Notes: generated by a model not told the origin, from the letters alone. 9,951 bases of DNA from Bacteroidales bacterium (GCA_003451785.1 DMJL01000131.1:1-9951); one strand, 5' to 3'; counted from the first letter of the stretch, positions 1-6,840 are shown. Numbers and translations are program-made.

Positions 1-83
1 ATACTATTTTAGCAATGCCAAAATTAAAAGAAACGGCTATTATTGCTTTGGCAAGTTTTTGCGTATGTAATTTTCAAGACAAT

Positions 84-863
84 ATGGAGACCAATACCAC
101 AAAATACTCGGTAGCACTTTGCACCTATAATGGCAGCAAACTTTTGCCCGAGCAGCTTTCGAGCATTTTGAAGCAATCCGCTCCTCCTCACCAAATAGTT
201 GTCTGCGACGATGGTTCTACTGATCAGACCAACCAAATTGTAAATGATTTCATGATGCGATTTCCAGCAATCCTATGGAAGCATGTAGTAAATACTGAGA
301 ATCTTGGTGTAGTAAGGAACTTTGAAAAGGCTATTGGGTTATGTGAAGAAGAGATTGTTTTTCTTAGCGACCAAGACGATGTTTGGATGCCCGAAAAGGC
401 TTCTAAAATCCTGCAGTTTTTTGGCAATCATAGGTTTTCGATAGTATTTTCTGATGCACAGTTGGTGGATGAGCAGCTAAACGATTTGAAAATTACCATG
501 TTTGAGCGGGTGGGATTGAAGAAAAAGTATTTGCAAAGATTCCATAGAAAGCATTTTGGAATTTTCCTGTTGCTTTCGGGTCATTTTGTAACCGGAGCAA
601 CCATGGCATTCAGAAAAAAGATTGTCGAGCAGTTGATGCCAGTTCCGCATAGTCCTTGGTTTTTGCACGATGGCTGGATAGCAACTGCAGGTGCCTGCAT
701 GGATGAAGTTTCTTTCATACCTGAACCATTAATACTATACAGGCAACATCAGAGCCAAGCCGTTGGTGCCAGTTTGAATCTCTCAGAAAAAGACACTCCA
801 AAAGCCAAACAAGGCAAATTGAGCCTCTGGTTTGGGCTGCTACGCAACAAACCGCCCATATAA
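84..863 (+). CDS. Family 2 glycosyltransferase (rhamnosyltransferase-like), probably 3'-truncated
   Basis: Predicted GT-A fold enzyme that moves a sugar from a nucleotide-sugar donor to a glycan, probably in surface polysaccharide or O-antigen synthesis at the inner face of the cytoplasmic membrane; donor and acceptor cannot be read from sequence. Counting from the ATG at 84, the N-terminal SVALCTYNG strand is at residues 9-17, the donor-binding DDGSTD at 42-47, a DQDD metal-binding (DxD-type) motif at 96-99, HDGW at 195-198 and YRQH at 220-223, in the order usual for this subfamily. An upstream ATG at 15 is in frame, but its extra 23 residues look unlike the family, and METNTTKYS before the first strand is the normal beginning. 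The protein stops at 259 residues, before the tail of about 60-70 residues that close relatives usually have; that tail is recognisable in the same frame beyond the stop. The gene converges with the BASS transporter. Family call is firm; whether the product works is doubtful. Confidence 0.87.
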   Translation: METNTTKYSVALCTYNGSKLLPEQLSSILKQSAPPHQIVVCDDGSTDQTNQIVNDFMMRFPAILWKHVVNTENLGVVRNFEKAIGLCEEEIVFLSDQDDVWMPEKASKILQFFGNHRFSIVFSDAQLVDEQLNDLKITMFERVGLKKKYLQRFHRKHFGIFLLLSGHFVTGATMAFRKKIVEQLMPVPHSPWFLHDGWIATAGACMDEVSFIPEPLILYRQHQSQAVGASLNLSEKDTPKAKQGKLSLWFGLLRNKPPI

Positions 864-1067
864 AGCACAGTGCTTGCATTTTTTGAGAAGAATCAAGCAT
901 TGATTACGCCAAAAACTTTGAATGTCCTGAGAAAAAGATTCCTTTCTTACAAAGCCTTATTATCGAGCCCCAATCCCGCTAAGGGAAGACTTTTTAGGAT
1001 CTGACAAGCCCTGCGTTAAGCTATGTATTGGGGAAGTGGAATTCTTAAATTTTAGAAATAGGATTTA
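864..1067 (+). pseudogene. Degenerate C-terminal tail of the glycosyltransferase
   Basis: The frame of the upstream glycosyltransferase stays protein-like after its TAA at 861-863. It reads 46 codons to a TGA at 1002, including VLAFFEKNQALITP and ending KGRLFRI, then QALR, a TAA at 1017, AMYWGSGILKF, a TAG at 1053, K, a TAG at 1059 and DL. This resembles the tail common in this subfamily: a helix, an arginine-rich RLxRI segment, then a YW..S.G..SF.KDL segment. The frame therefore looks like a former gene end with several nonsense changes and perhaps a small deletion near 1031. All three stop codons occur, so recoding of one codon cannot explain it. The family tail was recalled rather than aligned, so confidence is moderate. 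Confidence 0.5.
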
Positions 1068-1158
1068 CCTGTAGGTTCTTGTAAATGTTGCCTTAGGGTA
1101 ACTGAAATATGCGTATTCGCATAGTAAAATTGACCAATTTGAATGGGTACTGATGTAC

Positions 1159-1207
1159 AAAAAAACCTCCCAAAATTCGTGCAAATGCTGCAAGAGTTTT
1201 GGGAGGT
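1159..1207 (-). terminator. Intrinsic terminator of the BASS transporter gene
   Basis: ACCTCCCAAAA at 1165-1175 is perfectly complementary to TTTTGGGAGGT at 1197-1207, and the stem extends to 14 bp with one G-U pair (1165-1178 with 1194-1207). Seven A residues at 1159-1165 give a U-run directly after the stem on the minus-strand transcript. On the plus strand the stem is followed by AATATACT, so it should work mainly leftward, for the transporter gene ending at 1268. Confidence 0.85.
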
Positions 1208-1221
1208 AATATACTATTAGC

Positions 1222-1253
1222 TAAATCATTGCCTATTTCTCGGCAATGATTTA
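1222..1253 (-). other. Perfect 12-bp hairpin between the transporter stop codon and its terminator
   Basis: TAAATCATTGCC at 1222-1233 is the exact reverse complement of GGCAATGATTTA at 1242-1253, with an 8-nt loop. In the minus-strand transcript it lies 14 nt after the stop codon and 14 nt before the terminator stem. It lacks a U-run on either strand, so it is probably not a terminator itself. It could be a 3'-UTR stabilising structure or a palindromic protein-binding site; the sequence does not decide. Confidence 0.6.
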
Positions 1254-1267
1254 ACAGAAGAATCGCC

Positions 1268-2152
1268 TTATCTGATAGCCAGTTTTTTGTTTTTCACTTT
1301 CAGATTCATCCAGCCAATGATAAAACCGGCGGTCATGAACATAATCAGGCTGTAAATGGCCGGAGAAATAGCCATTGCATTGTTGTGCAGCAAGGTGCTG
1401 GCTATCATGATACCCAAGGTGCCATTCTGAATGCCTGTTTCAATAGAAATGGTGATGCTTTGTGTAACATTTAGGGCAAAGATTCTGGATGTGAAATATC
1501 CAATCAATAGCATTGCAAAATTGAGCGAAAGTGTTATCAACCCCACATCTCTGAAAGATTGTACAAATATTTCGCTATTGGTGAGAATGGTGGCAAAAAT
1601 GATTACAAAAAGCAAAACACCCGAAAGAATTTTAACAGGTTTGTCCATCCTAAAGGCGAATTCTGTGGCTTTCGACCTTACAATCATACCAATTCCAACG
1701 GGTACCAATGTGATAATCAGAAGCCTTAAAATGGTTTCCAACAATGGCAGCGGTACATACTCCCCCTGAGCCATGAAGTAGGACAATGAGAGGTTGACCA
1801 CTATGGGTATAGTAATGATGGTGATTAAACTGGAAACGGCAGTGAGCGTAATAGAAAGGGCTGTGTCACCACGAGAAATATGGGCAATGAGGTTGGAAGT
1901 AGGCCCTCCTGGGCAGGCAGCAAGCACCATGATGCCAACGGCAAGATCCATATTTTGCATTCCAAAAATTTTTATAAGGAGAAATCCTACTATAGGCAAT
2001 AGGATTATTTGGTTTGTGAATCCAACCGCAACGGCTTTGGGGTACTTTACAATGCGCTTAAAATCGTCAATCGTGAGCGAGAGACCCATTCCAAGCATGA
2101 TTACTGCTAATGAAAGCGGCAACATCAGGTCGGTTAGGTAATTGGTTTCCAT
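1268..2152 (-). CDS. Bile acid:sodium symporter (BASS, SBF-like) family transporter
   Basis: Predicted sodium-coupled secondary transporter of the cytoplasmic membrane, in the family of the bacterial ASBT homologues and human SLC10 proteins. Bacterial members carry diverse organic anions, so bile acid should not be assumed as the substrate. The 294-residue protein is hydrophobic throughout, with about nine or ten predicted membrane segments and a short basic tail (KVKNKK). The hallmark CPGGPTSN lies at residues 80-87, followed by a HISRGDTALS segment. The second signature, ETGIQNG, is at 238-244; its Glu238 and Gln242 match the sodium-binding Glu/Gln pair of the structurally studied bacterial homologue. 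Length is typical (about 290-320). The gene stands alone, transcribed leftward, convergent with the glycosyltransferase and divergent from dnaG, and ends at a clear terminator. Family assignment is strong; substrate unknown. Confidence 0.93.
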   Translation of the reverse strand: METNYLTDLMLPLSLAVIMLGMGLSLTIDDFKRIVKYPKAVAVGFTNQIILLPIVGFLLIKIFGMQNMDLAVGIMVLAACPGGPTSNLIAHISRGDTALSITLTAVSSLITIITIPIVVNLSLSYFMAQGEYVPLPLLETILRLLIITLVPVGIGMIVRSKATEFAFRMDKPVKILSGVLLFVIIFATILTNSEIFVQSFRDVGLITLSLNFAMLLIGYFTSRIFALNVTQSITISIETGIQNGTLGIMIASTLLHNNAMAISPAIYSLIMFMTAGFIIGWMNLKVKNKKLAIR

Positions 2153-2181
2153 AAAGAATGCAGTTTAAATTGTTGTTAAAT

Positions 2182-2214
2182 CTATTATAATGGTGGTTTA
2201 AATCATGGACAAAA
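2182..2214 (-). promoter_or_regulatory. Candidate promoter of the BASS transporter gene
   Basis: On the minus strand a TTTTG (plus-strand 2210-2214) is followed after 20 nt by TATAATAG (plus-strand 2182-2189), about 30 nt before the ATG at 2152. The upstream box fits the Bacteroidota -33 element. The downstream box matches TAnnTTTG only in part and looks more like a general TATAAT. Position is right but the match is imperfect. Confidence 0.35.
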
Positions 2215-2619
2215 GTAAAAAACTTATTGAAAATAAAACAACCGTTCAAATCGTAGTTTGAAAATTTTGAAGGCAAGTTGCTAAGCAGATTATTTGGAGC
2301 GTTGCAGTAGGGGAAGTTACCTCCAAACCGGTATTAAGTTTTTTTATTGTCAATCATTCAACAAATATCAATGCACAAATAGCTTCTTTTAAACCTTAGT
2401 AGCATAGGCAACCCAACACCCGATAACCTTATTGCTACAGTTTGAAACCCTCGATAATCAGGGCCGGATAATAAGGTTCAAAATTTTGGGGATGCATTTT
2501 TTCTACAAAGGGTAATGGCAACTAACAGGCTGTAAGCTGCTTTGGAAATCCCATAAGAACCGAATTTTTTAGAAAAAACCTTTATAGAAACAATACTGCC
2601 GAATTGTTTTCAAATCATC
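2215..2619. other. Intergenic region between divergent transporter and dnaG, no gene seen
   Basis: No convincing reading frame, RNA gene or riboswitch was recognised in this AT-rich stretch. The only structure noted is an inverted repeat, AACCTTATT at 2425-2433 with AATAAGGTT at 2470-2478, separated by 36 nt. Short frames overlapping its edge are not protein-like. Confidence 0.5.
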
Positions 2620-2650
2620 TTTACCTACGCAATTAAACATTGTAAATTCG
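2620..2650 (+). promoter_or_regulatory. Candidate promoter of dnaG
   Basis: TTTA at 2620-2623, a 19-nt spacer and TAAATTCG at 2643-2650 resemble the Bacteroidota TTTG-N19-TAnnTTTG promoter with one mismatch in each box. Transcription would begin only about 10 nt before the ATG at 2668, which suits a group that makes little use of Shine-Dalgarno pairing. Confidence 0.4.
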
Positions 2651-2667
2651 CAGCAGAATCTCTGTGT

Positions 2668-4614
2668 ATGATTACGCCCGATACAATTGGAAAAATATTG
2701 GATGCCACCAGGGTGGAAGAGGTGGTGGGTGAATTTGTGAAACTCAAAAAAAGGGGTATCAACCTTATAGGTTTATGTCCTTTTCATAATGAGAAGACCC
2801 CATCGTTTCATGTTTCTCCTGTAAAGGGTATCTACAAATGCTTTGGTTGCGGTAAGGCCGGCAGTGCTGTAAGTTTTCTTATGGAACACGAGCAGTATTC
2901 CTATCCGGATGCCTTGCGCTATCTGGCTCGTAAATACCAAGTGGAAATAGAGGAGGAGAAGCCATCAGAAGAACAACAAATAGCCATAGATGAGAAGGAG
3001 GCATTGTTTAACCTTACGGCTTTTGCCCAAAAATATTTTGAAGATACACTTTATCAATCGGAGGAGGGTAAAGCTATTGCAATGCTCTATCTGAAGGAGA
3101 GAGGTTTTAGCTTAGAAACCATCAAAAAGTTTGGTTTGGGCTACAGCCCGGGTCAATGGGACAACTTTGCCCGCTATGCCGCTAAGAATGGTTATAAAAA
3201 AGAACTGCTTATAAAATCCGGGCTTGTTAAGGAATCCGATCATCAGATTTACGACACTTTCCGATCGCGCATTATCTTCCCGGTGCATAGCGTGTCGGGC
3301 AGAGTATTGGGATTTGGTGCTCGCCTGCTTATTTCCGACAAGAATAAACCAAAATACCTCAATTCGCCGGAAAACGATATTTACCATAAGAGTAAAATTC
3401 TGTATGGTATTTTTCATTCCCGCACGGCTATTGCTAAACTCGACAACTGTCTGTTGGTAGAAGGTTATACAGATGTTATCTCTATGCATCAGGCGGGTAT
3501 TGAGAATGTTATCGCATCTTCGGGCACTTCGCTCACTGCAGATCAGATACGGCTCATAAGGCGTTATACATCCAATATCACTCTTCTTTTTGATGGCGAC
3601 CCTGCTGGCATCAAAGCAGCGTTTAGAGGCGTGGATATGATTCTTTCTGAAGGTCTTAATGTGCGACTGGTGTTATTCCCCGATGGCGAAGACCCCGATT
3701 CCTACGCCCGCAAATACCGTCCGGTAGAGGTGCAGCAATTTATTGCCGAGAATTCGGTGGATTTTATTTCATTCAAAACCAAATTGTTGCTCAATGAGGC
3801 GCAGAATGATCCTATAAAAAAGGCCTCTCTCATCAAAGAGATTGCCCAAACTATTGCCTTAGTAGCCGACCCTATCACCCGAAGTCTATATACCCGCAAA
3901 TGCAGCGAAATGCTGCAAATCGAGGAGTCGTTGCTGATTGACGAAACCAACCGCATTCGCCGCAAAAAGGTGCTACCTGCAGAATTTGAGCAATCGCCCA
4001 TAGATGTTGCGCCCGAATATATTCCCGAACCGCAGCATCCGACGGCCAGTAAGAATGTTACCAATGGGTTCCATGAGAAGGAAGTGATTCGAATGTTGCT
4101 GCAATATGGCGACAGAATGCTGGAATTGGATGCACTCGACGACCTGGGTAAGCCCATTATAGTAAGCGTTAGACTTGCCGACTTTGTTGTTGAAGACTTA
4201 AGTAGCGATCAACTTACATTCGATAATGAAGTATGCCAGAAAATTCATCAAATTTTTCAGTACAATATTCAAAATGCAGAAGTTCCTGCATTGCGCGTTT
4301 TCACGGACCATCCCGATGCATTGGTGAGGCAAATTACCATGAGCCTTATCGAAACGCCCTATCAGCTAAGTGAAAATTGGCAGGCAAAGCACCATATATA
4401 TGTGAAGCCCGAGTCAGAAAACATCAAAGAAAGCCTTTTGCAAATTTTGTATGCTTTCAAGCTAAAAAGAATAGATAGAATGATTGCCGACAATCAAATT
4501 AAACTGAGCAATGCCGTGGACGAAAGCGAACTAACGGGATTTTTAAAGTTGGACATGGAGCTTAAATCCAAACGCAAAACTTTTGCAGATGCACTCAACC
4601 GAATTATTCCCTAA
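2668..4614 (+). CDS. dnaG: DNA primase DnaG
   Basis: Makes the short RNA primers needed for lagging-strand DNA synthesis and replication start, acting at the fork with the replicative helicase DnaB. The 648-residue protein has the usual order of domains. An N-terminal CHC2 zinc-binding domain has ligands Cys37, His40, Cys58 and Cys61 within CPFHNEKTPSF...KCFGCG. The catalytic core follows, then the TOPRIM fold with Glu265 in VEGYTD and Asp309/Asp311 in DGDPAG, which bind the catalytic metals. The rest (about 430-648) is the less conserved helicase-interacting region, including the stretch after the linker PEYIPEPQHPTA. The start at 2668 fits the family, which begins a few residues before the TIGKILDATRVEEVVGEFV helix. 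Length is normal. It is probably transcribed alone from its own promoter, since the next gene has a separate promoter at 4708. Confidence 0.98.
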   Translation: MITPDTIGKILDATRVEEVVGEFVKLKKRGINLIGLCPFHNEKTPSFHVSPVKGIYKCFGCGKAGSAVSFLMEHEQYSYPDALRYLARKYQVEIEEEKPSEEQQIAIDEKEALFNLTAFAQKYFEDTLYQSEEGKAIAMLYLKERGFSLETIKKFGLGYSPGQWDNFARYAAKNGYKKELLIKSGLVKESDHQIYDTFRSRIIFPVHSVSGRVLGFGARLLISDKNKPKYLNSPENDIYHKSKILYGIFHSRTAIAKLDNCLLVEGYTDVISMHQAGIENVIASSGTSLTADQIRLIRRYTSNITLLFDGDPAGIKAAFRGVDMILSEGLNVRLVLFPDGEDPDSYARKYRPVEVQQFIAENSVDFISFKTKLLLNEAQNDPIKKASLIKEIAQTIALVADPITRSLYTRKCSEMLQIEESLLIDETNRIRRKKVLPAEFEQSPIDVAPEYIPEPQHPTASKNVTNGFHEKEVIRMLLQYGDRMLELDALDDLGKPIIVSVRLADFVVEDLSSDQLTFDNEVCQKIHQIFQYNIQNAEVPALRVFTDHPDALVRQITMSLIETPYQLSENWQAKHHIYVKPESENIKESLLQILYAFKLKRIDRMIADNQIKLSNAVDESELTGFLKLDMELKSKRKTFADALNRIIP

Positions 4615-4626
4615 AATAATTTTAGG
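4610..4626. other. Short palindrome over the dnaG stop codon
   Basis: CCTAAAA at 4610-4616 and TTTTAGG at 4620-4626 are perfect reverse complements around a 3-nt centre, and the arm contains the TAA stop codon at 4612-4614. No U-run follows. It may be a weak transcript-end hairpin or chance in AT-rich DNA. Confidence 0.3.
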
Positions 4627-4707
4627 CACATCTGAGTAGTGAGCATTTCTATGGGCATATTATTAGATAGCATTTTGTCAATGGTTTGCCAATATATGTC
4701 GGGATAA

Positions 4708-4736
4708 TTGCCTCTATCCAAAAAATCGTACTTTTG
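4708..4736 (+). promoter_or_regulatory. Promoter of the cyclophilin-pheS unit
   Basis: TTG at 4708-4710, an 18-nt spacer and TACTTTTG at 4729-4736 match the Bacteroidota consensus; the -7 box is an exact TAnnTTTG. It lies 28 nt before the ATG at 4765. The site shows that the longer in-frame start at 4708 (a TTG codon) is not used from this promoter, because that codon is part of the -33 box and would be upstream of the transcript. Confidence 0.65.
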
Positions 4737-4764
4737 TGGGTCAAATTTTTTAAATCACTGTAAT

Positions 4765-5487
4765 ATGCGCATAAGTGCTGTATCGTCAAGCTTTTTGATA
4801 TTACTAGTTCTCCTAATTTCGTGTGGTAATGCCCCTTTTTCGGGCAACACGGCTAACGCCTCCACCGTGCAATACAACGAAAATCAAAACCCACAAAACA
4901 TCAGGGTGAAGTTTATTACAACACATGGAGATATCGTTGTAGAACTTTTTAATGAGACTCCTTTGCATCGCGACAATTTTGTGAAGCTTACCCGTGAGGG
5001 CTTTTATGATGGTTTGCTTTTTCATCGTGTAATAGATGGTTTCATGATTCAGGGTGGCGATCCCAACTCTCGCGGTGCGCAGCCGGGTCAGCCATTGGGA
5101 ATGGGCGATCCGGGCTATACTCTTCCTGCCGAGATTGTACCGGGCAAGTTTCACCGCCTTGGCGCACTTGCAGCAGCGCGAATGGGCGATCAGGTAAATC
5201 CCGAGCGTAGGTCATCAGGCTCGCAATTCTATATTGTGCAAGGTAGGGTGTGGACCGACGAAGAACTTACCTTGTTTGCCGAGCGTAGGGGGTTAAACAT
5301 TACTCCCGAAGCACGCCAGATTTATACCACCGTTGGCGGAACACCCCATTTAGACTATACTTATACCGTTTTTGGACAAGTAATTTCGGGTCTCGAAGTG
5401 ATTGCCAGCATCGCAGCAGTGCAAACCGACCCTGCAAATCGCCCACTACAAGATGTTTCTATGAGGGTAGTATTGTTGGAAAATTAG
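4765..5487 (+). CDS. Lipoprotein cyclophilin-type peptidyl-prolyl cis-trans isomerase
   Basis: Speeds cis-trans isomerisation of X-Pro bonds during protein folding, probably in the periplasm on a membrane lipid anchor. From the ATG at 4765 the 240-residue protein starts with a basic residue, a hydrophobic stretch and a lipobox LISC with the lipidated cysteine at residue 20. No acidic cluster follows the cysteine (CGNAPFSG), so surface export is not indicated. The cyclophilin domain runs from about residue 46 (IRVKFITTHGDIVVELF) and includes FHRVIDGFMIQGGD at 86-99, with the catalytic-type Arg88, and later GSQFYIVQG. A segment of about 35 residues after GSQFYIVQG (TDEELTLFAERRGLNITPEA...) enlarges the domain over a minimal cyclophilin; I recall similar inserts in other Bacteroidota enzymes. 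A frame 19 codons longer begins at 4708 but overlaps the promoter and would bury the signal peptide. pheS follows after 11 bp, so the two are probably co-transcribed. Confidence 0.93.
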   Translation: MRISAVSSSFLILLVLLISCGNAPFSGNTANASTVQYNENQNPQNIRVKFITTHGDIVVELFNETPLHRDNFVKLTREGFYDGLLFHRVIDGFMIQGGDPNSRGAQPGQPLGMGDPGYTLPAEIVPGKFHRLGALAAARMGDQVNPERRSSGSQFYIVQGRVWTDEELTLFAERRGLNITPEARQIYTTVGGTPHLDYTYTVFGQVISGLEVIASIAAVQTDPANRPLQDVSMRVVLLEN

Positions 5488-5498
5488 AGAAAAACAGT

Positions 5499-6527
5499 AT
5501 GATTGAAAGAATGCAACAACTTTTGGGGGAATTAGAAGAGTTTTCGGCAACTACCCCCGAAGTCCTTGAAGCATATCGCAACAAAATGCTCTCCAAAAAG
5601 GGAGTAATTGCGGAGCTTTTCAACGAGTTTAAGAGTGTTGATCCTGCACTTCGTAGAGAAACCGGCAAGATGCTCAATGAGCTCAAAGAAAAAGCAATTG
5701 CAAAAATTGCCCATGCCAAAGACTTATTGGATCAGGCTCTGGAAGCACAAAAAGGCTCTGATGTGCCCGATTTGTCAATGCCTGCCGATTTTGCACCATT
5801 GGGAGCTAGGCATCCCATTTCCATTGTGCGCAATAGAATCAATGGCATTTTCGAAAAAATAGGATTTGTAATTTCCGATGGACCCGAAATGGAAGACGAT
5901 TGGCACAACTTCAGCGCACTCAACTTCCCTTTGGAGCATCCGGCCCGCGATATGCAGGATACTTTTTTTATTGGCAAAAACCCTGACCTTGCATTGCGCA
6001 CACATACCAGCTCAGTACAGGTGCGGGTTATGGAAAGCCAAAAACCACCCATTAGAACAATTTCTCCCGGCAGGGTATTCAGAAACGAAGCCATTTCGGC
6101 AAGGGCGCATTGCATCTTCCATCAGGTAGAAGGGCTTTATATTGACAAGGGTGTGTCGTTTGCCGATATGCGCCAAACATTGCTCTATTTTGCCCGCGAA
6201 ATGTTTGGAGAAAATACTGAAATACGACTCAGACCATCTTTCTTTCCTTTTACAGAGCCTTCGGCAGAGATGGATGTTTCGTGCAGCATCTGTGGCGGAA
6301 AAGGCTGCAACCTGTGCAAATATACCGGATGGATTGAAATTATGGGCTGCGGGATGGTGGACCCAAGTGTGTTGGAAAATTGCGGAATAGATAGCAAAAT
6401 TTATTCAGGATTTGCATTTGGAATGGGTATTGAACGCATCACCATGCTCACCTATCAGATAAAAGACCTCAGAATGTTTTTTGAAAACGATTTAAGGTTT
6501 TTGCAGCAGTTTAGGGCGGCTACCTGA
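5499..6527 (+). CDS. pheS: Phenylalanine--tRNA ligase alpha subunit
   Basis: Catalytic alpha subunit of the alpha2beta2 class II synthetase that charges tRNA-Phe in the cytoplasm. The 342-residue length is normal. Residues 1-85 form the charged N-terminal coiled coil with AYRNKMLSKKGVIAELF. The catalytic domain begins near GARHPI (102-107) and carries GPEMEDDWHNF, RTHTSS at 167-172, FHQVEGL with Glu211, FPFTEPSAEMDV, and class II motif 3 GMGIERITML with Arg313. Four cysteines (262, 265, 270, 273) form a CxxC...CxxC cluster followed by KYTGWIEIMGCG, as in many bacterial PheS proteins and possibly zinc-binding. The start at 5499 lies 11 bp after the cyclophilin stop. The beta-subunit gene pheT is not next to it: the following 409 bp are non-coding and the next gene is unrelated. 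PheT must therefore be encoded elsewhere. Confidence 0.97.
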   Translation: MIERMQQLLGELEEFSATTPEVLEAYRNKMLSKKGVIAELFNEFKSVDPALRRETGKMLNELKEKAIAKIAHAKDLLDQALEAQKGSDVPDLSMPADFAPLGARHPISIVRNRINGIFEKIGFVISDGPEMEDDWHNFSALNFPLEHPARDMQDTFFIGKNPDLALRTHTSSVQVRVMESQKPPIRTISPGRVFRNEAISARAHCIFHQVEGLYIDKGVSFADMRQTLLYFAREMFGENTEIRLRPSFFPFTEPSAEMDVSCSICGGKGCNLCKYTGWIEIMGCGMVDPSVLENCGIDSKIYSGFAFGMGIERITMLTYQIKDLRMFFENDLRFLQQFRAAT

Positions 6528-6551
6528 TTTCTATGCCCTTTCGGGAGAAAT

Positions 6552-6577
6552 ACAAACCCTAAATCGGCAGGGTTTGT
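6552..6577 (+). terminator. Hairpin after pheS, possible terminator
   Basis: ACAAACCCT at 6552-6560 and AGGGTTTGT at 6569-6577 form a perfect 9-bp stem with an 8-nt loop, 24 nt after the pheS stop codon. The stem is followed by TCCAATG rather than a U-run, so intrinsic termination is uncertain; position is the main support. Confidence 0.45.
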
Positions 6578-6589
6578 TCCAATGTGTTC

Positions 6590-6704
6590 AGAAGTAGTTA
6601 TATAAGAGTTTAACCGCAAAGGGCGCAAAGCTTTTCGCAAAGTTCGCTAATTTTTTCCATAGCGTTCCTTGCGAATTTACCTTGCGTTCATAGCGGTAAA
6701 AAAG
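6590..6704. repeat. Palindromic intergenic repeat, copy A (complete)
   Basis: An imperfect long palindrome built around CGCAAAG units. Nested arms are TTTAACCGC (6609-6617) with GCGGTAAA (6693-6700), GCGCAA (6623-6628) with TTGCGT (6682-6687), TTCGCAA (6634-6640) with TTGCGAA (6669-6675), and CGCT (6645-6648) with AGCG (6661-6664) around an AT-rich loop. The first 68 bases match those of copy B, 157 bp downstream, at about 55 positions without gaps. Non-coding; short minus-strand frames across both copies look alike only because of the repeat. Confidence 0.7.
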
Positions 6705-6746
6705 CTCCTCATTATCGGTCAATATATCCCTTGATAGAAGTCCTAA

Positions 6747-6840
6747 AGAAGTAGGCACATAAGTGTTTAACCGCCAGGGGTGCTCAGTTTTTCGCAAAGT
6801 TCTCTAATCGTTTTTCTTAGGGTTCATTTCGGTTTTTTGC
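6747..6840. repeat. Palindromic intergenic repeat, copy B (internally deleted)
   Basis: Direct copy of the repeat at 6590-6704. Positions 6747-6814 align without gaps to 6590-6657, sharing AGAAGTAG, GTTTAACCGC and TTTTCGCAAAGTTC. The right arm (GGGTTCATTTCGGT, 6820-6833) matches the right arm of copy A only after removing about 21 nt, the part holding the TTGCGAA arm. The outer pairing AACCG (6769-6773) with CGGTT (6830-6834) survives. Copy B therefore looks like an older or deleted derivative. Confidence 0.65.

Noticed and set aside
15..83. Upstream ATG at 15 as the glycosyltransferase start
   Set aside because: The extra 23 residues (MPKLKETAIIALASFCVCNF...) are not part of the family fold, and the ATG at 84 gives the usual short lead into the first strand. 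It cannot be fully excluded.
861..1061. Stop-codon recoding or readthrough joining the glycosyltransferase to its tail
   Set aside because: All three stop codons (TAA, TGA, TAG) interrupt the tail, and other genes in the window use normal stops, so a changed code or single recoded codon does not fit. Decay is simpler.
1108..1123. TATGCG/CGCATA hairpin as a glycosyltransferase terminator
   Set aside because: Only a 6-bp stem and no U-run follows (GTAAAATTG). Too weak to list as a terminator.
1431..2141. Plus-strand open frames (1431-1769 and 1794-2141) opposite the BASS transporter
   Set aside because: They mirror the well-supported minus-strand gene and translate to low-complexity, unrelated peptides.
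2317..2346. TACC...GGTA followed by a run of T residues as a terminator
   Set aside because: The stem has only 4 bp and the T-run is separated by TTAAG. No gene on that strand ends nearby.
5732..6115. Minus-strand open frame of 127 codons within pheS
   Set aside because: It is a shadow of pheS codon use, with no recognisable motif.
6588..6797. Two similar short minus-strand frames (6455-6640 and 6588-6797) as a small duplicated gene
   Set aside because: Their likeness (MRK...PxRLN) comes from the palindromic DNA repeat. They overlap pheS or the repeat stems and have no promoter or protein-like composition.
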